Assembly: GCA_031288435.1 (NCBI GenBank)
Contig: JAITRK010000109.1
Coordinates: 1 to 6,751 of the forward strand
Origin: Holosporaceae bacterium
GTDB taxonomy: Bacteria > Pseudomonadota > Alphaproteobacteria > UBA3830
Length of the DNA: 6,751 bases
Direction: 5' to 3'
Shown piece after piece: positions 1 through 5,188 of this stretch (positions are counted from its first letter, which is position 1; each line of letters starts with the position of its first letter). The notes beneath the pieces were generated by a model. The model worked only from the letters and a program-made list of their open reading frames with translations, was not told where the DNA came from and searched no databases. The position numbers and the translations under genes were made by a program.

Positions 1-1198
1 GCAAATTACCGAATCCATTATTTACAACTGCAATATATATTTGATAAATGGCGTTTTCTTTTAATTTTAAACTGTCAGCTTTCTCCTTTAACTCGTTCTC
101 GATTTTGTCAACTATGGGCTTCATTTTACTAGTCGTCAAAGCCGGAAAAAATAAATCTACCAAAGACAAATTGCTGTTGCAAATATTATACATAATCAAG
201 GGCGTAAGGGCTTGCCCACTAGAAATTTCTTGAGAGTTGTCTGATAATCGGCCGTTAACCATGTTATGGAAAAAATGAGTCATTTCATGATAAACTGTGT
301 CCGAAGAATCTTTGTTAGTATCAGTACCATAACAATTTTCGCAATAGCTTCCGTTAATGGCATCCGCCGTTAGGAACAAAGTGTCGGAGTCGAAGGAATA
401 TGCATTCCCTTCATCATGTTTTGCTTTTTTTATACTAGCTTCTTTCTTGCCTCCTCTTGCCATTATGGTATTAATCAATCTCATAGTCAGGATAGAGCAA
501 ATACGCTGAAATCCAGAATAATTTTTCAACATCACCTTTAAACGCTCGCACAAAAGTCGTGGCTCGTTTTCGTCCTCAGTTAACTCAACGGAGAAGACCG
601 CATTTTTTCCAAAACATAAATTAGTAATAAAATAATCGATTTGCTCGTCGCTGATGTCCACTACTTGACGGTTGCCATCGTTGATTCCCACTTCTATCTC
701 TTTAATTTTTTTCAATAGTTCTATTAACGCCGCCCTATTTTCCTCTATTTTTTTCAAAGCGACAGTTTTTTCGTATTCTAAACTCTGGAATGTTTTTGGC
801 AGAATAGCTTTTGCTGGCTCCTCTATCAGCCTTTCGGCTATGCGACGTATGTTCGGCCAGGAATAATCCATAGAAAAAACGCTGCCGCCGCCGTCATAAT
901 AATATTTTTTTAAACCTAAAAATTTCACGCATTCATACAGCGCAGATAGCATCACAATTCTGTTCCTTATGGTTACATCTTCCTTAGTTTCCCAGTTATT
1001 GGAGTAACCCGCTAAAGCATACAACTTCTTCACCATGGCGTCGTACGTTTTCGGCGACATCGGTGTGAATCTGTTGTTCGAGATAGGAAGCTGCTTAAAC
1101 GATAGCATTTTTTTTATTTTAACAGCGGCAAAAATATCGTCGATGCAGGTTATTGTCGACAATAATAGCAGCGACAAACATAAAATCTTATTTTTCAT
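1..1198 (-). CDS. Putative exported zinc metallopeptidase (HExxH), 3' end beyond the left edge
   Basis: An uninterrupted minus-strand frame runs from an ATG at 1198 to the window edge, giving 399 residues with no stop. Residues 1-24 look like a Sec signal peptide: MKNK, a hydrophobic core (ILCLSLLLLSTI), then DIFA with probable cleavage near A24/A25. C18 is preceded by T-I-T, a poor lipobox, so lipoprotein status is unlikely. Residues about 140-172 are Lys/Glu-rich and may form a coiled coil or long helix. A CxxC pair (C286, C289) precedes the HEMTH motif at 304-308, where H304 and H308 would bind zinc and E305 would be the catalytic base. E324 is a possible third ligand, as in gluzincins. 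H311 is also nearby, but the metzincin HExxHxxGxxH pattern is absent. The start is supported by a GGAGAA site and an extended -10 promoter. The protein is likely secreted or periplasmic and could be a host-directed effector. A distant relation to M91-type effector peptidases is speculation. The frame and motif are clear, but the substrate is unknown. Confidence 0.8.
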   Translation of the reverse strand, partial: MKNKILCLSLLLLSTITCIDDIFAAVKIKKMLSFKQLPISNNRFTPMSPKTYDAMVKKLYALAGYSNNWETKEDVTIRNRIVMLSALYECVKFLGLKKYYYDGGGSVFSMDYSWPNIRRIAERLIEEPAKAILPKTFQSLEYEKTVALKKIEENRAALIELLKKIKEIEVGINDGNRQVVDISDEQIDYFITNLCFGKNAVFSVELTEDENEPRLLCERLKVMLKNYSGFQRICSILTMRLINTIMARGGKKEASIKKAKHDEGNAYSFDSDTLFLTADAINGSYCENCYGTDTNKDSSDTVYHEMTHFFHNMVNGRLSDNSQEISSGQALTPLIMYNICNSNLSLVDLFFPALTTSKMKPIVDKIENELKEKADSLKLKENAIYQIYIAVVNNGFGNL

Positions 1199-1203
1199 CA
1201 ACG

Positions 1204-1209
1204 TTCTCC
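1204..1209 (-). promoter_or_regulatory. Ribosome binding site of the peptidase gene
   Basis: On the minus strand GGAGAA lies 5 nt before the ATG at 1198. It decides the start: the same frame stays open upstream to about 1458, but that upstream stretch has no comparable site and does not read like protein, whereas the chosen ATG leads straight into a signal peptide. Confidence 0.65.
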
Positions 1210-1231
1210 ATTTATGCTTAAAACAATTGTT

Positions 1232-1240
1232 ATTATAGCA
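1232..1240 (-). promoter_or_regulatory. Extended -10 promoter of the peptidase gene
   Basis: The minus strand reads TTGCTATAAT here: a perfect TATAAT (1237 to 1232) preceded by the TGn extension (1240 to 1238). No good -35 hexamer is visible at 16-18 bp spacing (ATAATT at 17 bp), which is typical of extended -10 promoters. Transcription would start near 1225, giving a leader of roughly 27 nt. Confidence 0.5.
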
Positions 1241-1408
1241 ATTAGGGGTTAAAAAATTATTAAATATATAAAAAAAAACTACCATCCGGCACATATATGG
1301 AAAAAAGTTAGCAAAGTAACAGGAAGAGCTATTTTGAGCGAAAAAATCAAAGGAACGAGCCATTGAATCGCATGCAGTCGAGTCCGCTGATTGGATGTGG
1401 CGGAGATT

Positions 1409-1549
1409 ATGTCCTATCACATACCAGAAGTTGTGAAAAAGCTTTCTAAAAATGATGAAAGTATTATACAAGAATTAAATGGCCCTGCTCGGACGGTAAG
1501 TAGCCGTATTAACTATATTGAAAATTTTATATGTATATACTATAATTAG
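1409..1549 (+). CDS. Doubtful small ORF, 46 aa hypothetical
   Basis: ATG at 1409 to TAG at 1547-1549 encodes 46 residues beginning MSYHIPEVVKKLSKNDES and ending in the low-complexity IENFICIYYN. A GGAG sits only 3 nt before the ATG, closer than ideal. I do not recognise the protein. Its last 11 codons overlap the best promoter found for the downstream regulator, which argues that the tail is not selected as protein. The Lys/Asp/Glu-rich first half looks more protein-like than the second, so it could be the remnant of a decayed gene. It may also be chance. Confidence 0.2.
   Translation: MSYHIPEVVKKLSKNDESIIQELNGPARTVSSRINYIENFICIYYN
1518..1546 (+). promoter_or_regulatory. Sigma70-type promoter for the MarR-family regulator
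   Basis: TTGAAA (1518-1523) and TATAAT (1541-1546) are separated by exactly 17 bp, one mismatch from full consensus. Predicted transcription start is near 1553, leaving a leader of about 120 nt before the ATG at 1676. That is long for a simple MarR gene and leaves room for regulatory sequence. Confidence 0.6.
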
Positions 1550-1563
1550 AGATTGGCTTTTTT

Positions 1564-1583
1564 GATTCTGAAAAATCAGGATC
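1564..1583 (+). promoter_or_regulatory. Inverted repeat / leader hairpin upstream of the regulator
   Basis: GATTCTGA (1564-1571), an AAAA loop and TCAGGATC (1576-1583) form an 8-bp stem with one G-U pair. It begins about 11 nt after the predicted transcription start. No T-run follows on either strand, so it is not an ordinary intrinsic terminator. Its place just downstream of the promoter suits an operator or a small leader structure. That function is inference. Confidence 0.35.
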
Positions 1584-1635
1584 GATGGGTTATGGCGGTT
1601 GTTTGCCTGTTATTTTTACGGATTAATTATTTTTT

Positions 1636-1650
1636 TACATACGTCATGTA
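1636..1650 (+). promoter_or_regulatory. Inverted repeat TACAT-N5-ATGTA, possible operator
   Basis: TACAT (1636-1640) and ATGTA (1646-1650) are perfect inverted arms around ACGTC. The right arm overlaps a direct repeat of TCATGT (1645-1650 and 1651-1656). The element ends 14 nt before the regulator's Shine-Dalgarno sequence. MarR proteins bind short imperfect palindromes near their own genes, so autoregulation is plausible. The arms are short and AT-rich, and chance is not excluded. Confidence 0.3.
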
Positions 1651-1663
1651 TCATGTCGTGTAA

Positions 1664-1669
1664 GAGGAG
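1664..1669 (+). promoter_or_regulatory. Ribosome binding site of the MarR-family gene
   Basis: GAGGAG lies 6 nt before the ATG at 1676, close to the anti-16S consensus, and supports this start. Confidence 0.7.
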
Positions 1670-1675
1670 ATTGAT

Positions 1676-2152
1676 ATGAAAGAAAATTATTTGGAAGCCA
1701 TATCGTTGATCGAAAGATTACATCGATTATTTCTAGAAGTCATAAAGTATGAACTTGAAAGTCTCAAAATTGCTGATATAAACAACGTCCAGGCGTTGGT
1801 TTTATATAATCTTGGGAACGAGCAAATTTCCATAGGCGAACTAACGGCGCGTGGTTGTTATCTTGGATCTAATGTGTCATATAATTTGCAAAAAATGATA
1901 TCCAATGGATACATTGACCATTCGGTGTCCAAGCACGATAAAAGATCCTGCGTTATAAAGTTATCGCAAAAAGGAATTGCATTTCGCAAGAAACTAGACG
2001 CTGTGCTGGATAAGCATGTGCTTTCGCTTAAGTTAGATAAGCTTGACGATATAGCTAATCTAATAAATACGTTGAAGAAGCTTGAGGTATTTTGGAATAA
2101 CACCTCATCTCACCGAATTCGTTTCGGTAGCGGAGCCAAGAAGCTGCGCTAG
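1676..2152 (+). CDS. MarR-family winged-helix transcriptional regulator (LdtR-like)
   Basis: This 158-residue protein has MarR-family length and layout. An N-terminal dimerisation helix (about 3-30) is followed by the winged helix-turn-helix: DINNVQALVLYNLG (34-47), the HTH with GELTARGCYLGSNVSYNL (54-71, the second part being the recognition helix), and the wing SKHDKRSCVIKLSQKG (85-100), which keeps the family Asp (D88) and Arg (R90). Residues 104-140 form the C-terminal dimerisation helix. A short basic tail (GSGAKKLR) follows. The core closely resembles, from memory, the alphaproteobacterial group that includes LdtR, whose members control cell-envelope and stress genes. It probably binds DNA as a dimer and senses a small ligand. 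It is divergent from the peptidase gene and convergent with an MFS exporter, and either could be a target. The family is secure; the LdtR-like assignment is likely. Confidence 0.9.
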   Translation: MKENYLEAISLIERLHRLFLEVIKYELESLKIADINNVQALVLYNLGNEQISIGELTARGCYLGSNVSYNLQKMISNGYIDHSVSKHDKRSCVIKLSQKGIAFRKKLDAVLDKHVLSLKLDKLDDIANLINTLKKLEVFWNNTSSHRIRFGSGAKKLR

Positions 2153-2156
2153 CGCA
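2112..2156. terminator. Hairpin cluster at the convergent 3' ends, possible terminator
   Basis: Two adjacent stems cover the end of the regulator gene. The first is ACCGAA / TTCGGT (2112-2117 and 2123-2128, 5-nt loop). The second is TAGCG / CGCTA (2128-2132 and 2147-2151) with a further GAGC-like inner stem. A perfect 12-bp palindrome, TGCGCTAGCGCA (2145-2156), is centred on the TAG stop. On the plus strand a run of six T follows at 2171-2176, about 20 nt from the stem, which is far for an intrinsic terminator. On the minus strand no T-run follows. Most of it is coding sequence, so a terminator role is uncertain. Confidence 0.3.
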
Positions 2157-2158
2157 TA

Positions 2159-3400
2159 TTAGGTGGATAGTTTTTTCCGCACGTAGCGTCTTTTCATGAT
2201 TCTTCTTGTTATCATGAGCACCAGGACTGTACCGACAGTCATAAAGACGGCGCCCATGATCATTGTGATGCTCTCGCTCATCTTTGCTCCCAAAGATATG
2301 CATAGAGACATGATAATGTTCCTGAACACCACCACCGTCGAGGCGCCGGTAGATGATGCGTGCTCAGATGATTGCAGCGCTTTCAGCACCGATATCGGTA
2401 CCAAAAATGCGCTACCGATGCATTGAACGCACATCAACGCCAGCAAATGTCCGGCAACCCACTGGTGATGCGATAGCGCCATGAAAAACATGTAGACGCC
2501 AAAGATAATATACACTCCTATGCCGATTCTTTTGGCTGCTCTCATGTCAAAATTATTTACAATGGCCCGGTAGGCGAAGGTGGCAAGCACATAGAATATC
2601 AGTGGAATTGCTTGAAAAAGAGCGATATCCGCCGAATTATTCCCGAAAATATAGGAACATATAAACGGGGAATTGGAGGCAAATATCATATAGCCTCCGG
2701 TGAATAAACCAGGAATTAGCGCGTAGGTAACAAAATAGGAATTTTTAAGAATAGAGCCGTAGTCGCATATGAATTTGGCTACCGAAAGCTTCGGCCGCAG
2801 TCTAACCTCTCTTTCATGGTAGGCGCGGAAAAAAGCCACGCCAAAAATCTGCGACAACATGAGCACAAGAAAAGATAACCTCCAGCTACTAATTTCACCA
2901 AGAAGGCAGCCGACGAGAGGCGATAAAATCCAGGCTATGGGCTGGTACAACTCCAATATTCCTATGACGCTGTTTTTTTTCGCATCGCGACCGTATTCCA
3001 TGTTTATGATGCCGACAGAGGCGATGTACACGACACTGGCTCCAAATGCTTGCAAAAACCTCATCAGCATGAACATATCAATTGAATCTGCCAGGAAACA
3101 GCCCGCGTGGCCAATGCCAGACAGCAGCAGCGCAGGAGGCACTATGCGCTTTTCTTCGTAAAAATCCATGAGAGGACCACAGAAAAATCTTCCAATAAAT
3201 TCGCCAACAAGATGGACAACAATGGTCATTTGCATCATGGCGTTGGTTGTGCCAAGATCAACAGCCATATGCCGTAGGCAAGGAATGTATATACTAACGG
3301 CCGCTGAGGTCACAACGTTCATAAATAGCAAAAATAAAACCACATTCCTTCGGCGGGATTCATTTGCGTTATTAAAAATATCTGCGGCAGATTTTCCCAA
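2159..3400 (-). CDS. MFS transporter, Bcr/CflA-like drug exporter
   Basis: 413 residues with about 12 hydrophobic segments and a Lys/Arg-rich C-terminal tail (RRIMKRRYVRKK) fit an inner-membrane MFS proton antiporter. The first segment, about 18-40, ends in AAVSIYIPCLRHMAVDLG, typical of the Bcr/CflA group (YLP-like after TM1). A motif A-like loop follows TM2 (GRFFCGPLMDFYEEKR, 70-85). A motif C-like TM5 region, QPIAWILSPLVGCLLG (153-168), is followed by SSWRLSFL, also typical of this group. Likely role: efflux of a drug or metabolite; the substrate cannot be read. The start is TTG at 3400 because an AGGAG lies 9 nt upstream, a stop (TAG) sits in frame just before it, and the next Met (residue 27) is inside TM1. 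The gene lies 67 bp after cmk and converges on the MarR-type gene with 6 bp between stops. Confidence 0.88.
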   Translation of the reverse strand: MGKSAADIFNNANESRRRNVVLFLLFMNVVTSAAVSIYIPCLRHMAVDLGTTNAMMQMTIVVHLVGEFIGRFFCGPLMDFYEEKRIVPPALLLSGIGHAGCFLADSIDMFMLMRFLQAFGASVVYIASVGIINMEYGRDAKKNSVIGILELYQPIAWILSPLVGCLLGEISSWRLSFLVLMLSQIFGVAFFRAYHEREVRLRPKLSVAKFICDYGSILKNSYFVTYALIPGLFTGGYMIFASNSPFICSYIFGNNSADIALFQAIPLIFYVLATFAYRAIVNNFDMRAAKRIGIGVYIIFGVYMFFMALSHHQWVAGHLLALMCVQCIGSAFLVPISVLKALQSSEHASSTGASTVVVFRNIIMSLCISLGAKMSESITMIMGAVFMTVGTVLVLMITRRIMKRRYVRKKLST

Positions 3401-3409
3401 TGCACTACT

Positions 3410-3414
3410 CTCCT
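3410..3414 (-). promoter_or_regulatory. Ribosome binding site of the MFS gene, fixes its TTG start
   Basis: AGGAG on the minus strand, 9 nt before the TTG at 3400. An in-frame TAG overlaps its left flank, so no longer N-terminus is possible. Confidence 0.6.
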
Positions 3415-3427
3415 ACATAAACTATCG

Positions 3428-3433
3428 ATTATA
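3428..3433 (-). promoter_or_regulatory. Possible -10 element for the MFS gene
   Basis: A TATAAT is present on the minus strand within the AT-rich 67-bp gap after cmk, about 28 nt before the TTG start. No convincing -35 is present at 16-18 bp, and in sequence this AT-rich a TATAAT can occur by chance. The gene could equally be co-transcribed with cmk, since no terminator is visible in the gap. Confidence 0.3.
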
Positions 3434-3467
3434 TAATAATATAAGTAAAAATAAAATTAACGGCTGA

Positions 3468-4238
3468 TCAAGGATAAATTAAACACAGAGAGTCTTTTAC
3501 TACGCCCTCTAATCTCTTGAAAGATTCTTCGACCGTCTCCTTGGTCGTATCGATAAATATGTAATTTTCGTCGAATGTCAGTGGAGCGACATCCCGAGAA
3601 AAATCTCTTTCGTCTCTAGTTATCAAGTTACTGTAGACCTCTTCCAGAGTGGCGCCATGACCTAGATCATTAAGTCGGCGCTGCGCTCGAATCATCGGAT
3701 CGGCTGTCATGAAAATTTTGCATTTTGCCTCGGGAAATACCACGGTGCCTATATCTCTGCCGTCCACCACTGATCCATTATATTCGTCCCCAACTGAAGC
3801 GACAAACTCTCGAATAAATTTTGTCAGGATATTTCTGACCTCCGGCATCTTGCCAACCACCGACGCTTCTGCTCCAATGACGTCGCTGCGCAAAACTTCG
3901 TCTGGTATATTTTTCTTGGCCTTCAGCAGGTCGTGCACGGACGTCTCATTTAGCAGTTCAATGAGAAAATTATCGCCGGACGATCTATCAGTCTCACTAT
4001 TTTCCTGATCTCGACCAATAAAACTTAGGCAATTAGAGATATTTTCAATTTTCTCCAAATTTTTTTTGTTGCAACCGGCACTAAAAAAATCGCTGTCTAT
4101 GGCCAGCCTCAGGCAGGCAAACATTCGATAGAAAATTCCGCTGTCCAAATGCGCAAGGTTGAAATGCTGCGCCAGCAGTCGCGCCATTGTACCTTTGCCA
4201 CTGCATACGTGACCATCTATGGCGATAACAGGCTTCAT
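3468..4238 (-). CDS. cmk: Cytidylate kinase (CMP kinase)
   Basis: Cytosolic kinase that phosphorylates CMP and dCMP with ATP to CDP/dCDP. The P-loop is GHVCSGKGT (9-17), where the usual form is GPAASGKGT. The nucleotide-binding LDSGIFYR follows (31-38), then the conserved VVDGRDIGTVVFP (157-169), the PEVR segment (132-135) and the lid-region pattern RDERDFSRDVAPL (208-220), with R208, D209, D212 and R215 retained. The length of 256 aa exceeds the usual 210-230. The excess lies at about 55-100, a polar, Ser/Asp/Glu/Asn-rich stretch before the NMP-binding helix region. The ATG overlaps the secF stop as ATGA. Only a weak GGAT precedes it, so translation is probably coupled to secF. Cmk is more often found beside rpsA, so this position is atypical. 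Confidence 0.95.
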   Translation of the reverse strand: MKPVIAIDGHVCSGKGTMARLLAQHFNLAHLDSGIFYRMFACLRLAIDSDFFSAGCNKKNLEKIENISNCLSFIGRDQENSETDRSSGDNFLIELLNETSVHDLLKAKKNIPDEVLRSDVIGAEASVVGKMPEVRNILTKFIREFVASVGDEYNGSVVDGRDIGTVVFPEAKCKIFMTADPMIRAQRRLNDLGHGATLEEVYSNLITRDERDFSRDVAPLTFDENYIFIDTTKETVEESFKRLEGVVKDSLCLIYP

Positions 4239-5167
4239 TTGTTGCTATCCAATCCAATTTCCAGATCCTTACCATCTATTCTTATGCCTGCGAACAGCAA
4301 CAGCGGAGCTGCCAGGCAAATTGATGAAAATGTACCAAACATAAGGCCAAACAAAATAGGAAAACAGAAGTCGAATATAACTTTTCCGCCAAAAAAACAC
4401 AACGCTAACAGCGATAATATGGTAGTCAAAGAAGTAAGCACAGTCCTGGATAACGTCTCGTTGATGGATTTATTCAACAAATCAACGATGGATATATTTC
4501 TATAGGCGAATATATTTTCACGAATTCGATCGAACACAACAACCGTATCGTGTATGGAATAGCAGGCAGTCATAAGCAGAGCCACTATTGCGTTTACATT
4601 GAATTCAAAATAGTGAGCCAACGCGTACAACCCCATAAGCACAGCGCAGTCATGCGCCAAAGCAACAACGCCGCAAATAGCGAACTGCCACTCGAATCTG
4701 ATCCAGACGTACATCAAAATGGCGATCAGAGAAATCACAACCGATAATATGGCGTCGTGCACCAATTCTTTTCCTACTTTTGGTCCTATTCTTTCGATTT
4801 TTCGATATTCAACGCTGTTTCCGAGGACCTTCTTTACTTTTTCCAGCGAAGCTGTCTGCGCCGATTGGTCGTCAGACGAACTCGGCATTCTTATAAGTAT
4901 GTCGCGATCGGAGCCAAATTCCTGTAGGAATATTTCTCCTATGTCTAGGCTACTAAGTTTTTCCCGCAGCGCGCCGACGTTTGCCGCCTGAGGCGTTCTA
5001 ACCTCAAGAATAAACCCTCCGCGGAAATCCACTCCAAAATTCATACCTCGAAAGGCAAAACCAAGGAGACTTACGAGCGTAATTAGGATCGAGAAAGCAA
5101 AAACAAAATGTCTTTTGGCCACAAAATCTATCTTAGTATCGTGAGGTATTAATTTATAGAGTTTCAC
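4235..5167 (-). CDS. secF: Protein translocase subunit SecF
   Basis: Inner-membrane partner of SecD. The SecDF(-YajC) complex uses proton flow to pull exported proteins through SecYEG on the periplasmic side. At 310 residues it has normal length. TM1 lies at about 20-40, followed by the signature NFGVDFRGG (43-51) and the small periplasmic P4 domain to about 125. Next come IGPKVGKELVHDAI (127-140) and the TM2-TM6 block with WIRFEWQFAICG (155-166), YSIHDTVVVFDRIREN (203-218; the usual Asn is His at 206) and NETLSRT (236-242). The start is GTG at 5167, with AAAGGA 8 nt upstream. It follows secD after 21 bp and overlaps cmk by 4 nt, so all three are one transcription unit. Confidence 0.96.
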   Translation of the reverse strand: MKLYKLIPHDTKIDFVAKRHFVFAFSILITLVSLLGFAFRGMNFGVDFRGGFILEVRTPQAANVGALREKLSSLDIGEIFLQEFGSDRDILIRMPSSSDDQSAQTASLEKVKKVLGNSVEYRKIERIGPKVGKELVHDAILSVVISLIAILMYVWIRFEWQFAICGVVALAHDCAVLMGLYALAHYFEFNVNAIVALLMTACYSIHDTVVVFDRIRENIFAYRNISIVDLLNKSINETLSRTVLTSLTTILSLLALCFFGGKVIFDFCFPILFGLMFGTFSSICLAAPLLLFAGIRIDGKDLEIGLDSNK

Positions 5168-5175
5168 TGCTTTGG

Positions 5176-5181
5176 TCCTTT
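5176..5181 (-). promoter_or_regulatory. Ribosome binding site of secF, supports its GTG start
   Basis: AAAGGA (minus strand) in the 21-bp secD-secF gap, 8 nt before the GTG at 5167. The resulting N-terminus, MKLYKLIPHDTKIDF, matches the short cytoplasmic leader expected before SecF TM1. Confidence 0.55.
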
Positions 5182-5188
5182 CTTACAC

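Larger units (their letters stand above)
1199..1675. other. Divergent intergenic region between the peptidase and marR-type genes
   Basis: This 477-bp stretch separates two divergently transcribed genes. It holds the peptidase promoter and RBS near its left end, a poly-A/AT-rich block at about 1250-1280, a somewhat less AT-rich stretch at about 1320-1510 that contains only a doubtful 46-codon ORF, then the sigma70 promoter, a leader hairpin, an inverted repeat and the RBS for the regulator. I see no tRNA, rRNA or convincing known structured RNA in it. Confidence 0.6.

Noticed and set aside
672..1238. Short plus-strand frames at 672-866 and 1035-1238
   Set aside because: Both are antisense to the continuous peptidase frame, which has promoter, RBS, signal peptide and motif support. 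The plus-strand frames have none.
1240..1290. A-rich tract as a possible terminator or origin element
   Set aside because: No stem precedes the A/T runs on either strand, and no repeated iteron or DnaA-like box is seen.
1368..1395. tRNA T-arm-like string (AGTCGAGTCC)
   Set aside because: It lacks the TTCGA loop consensus, and no acceptor, D or anticodon arms can be folded around it.
1199..1458. N-terminal extension of the peptidase frame upstream of 1198
   Set aside because: The frame stays open to a TAA near 1458, but the extension is Phe/Asn-rich chance sequence, contains the promoter and RBS, and would bury the signal peptide.
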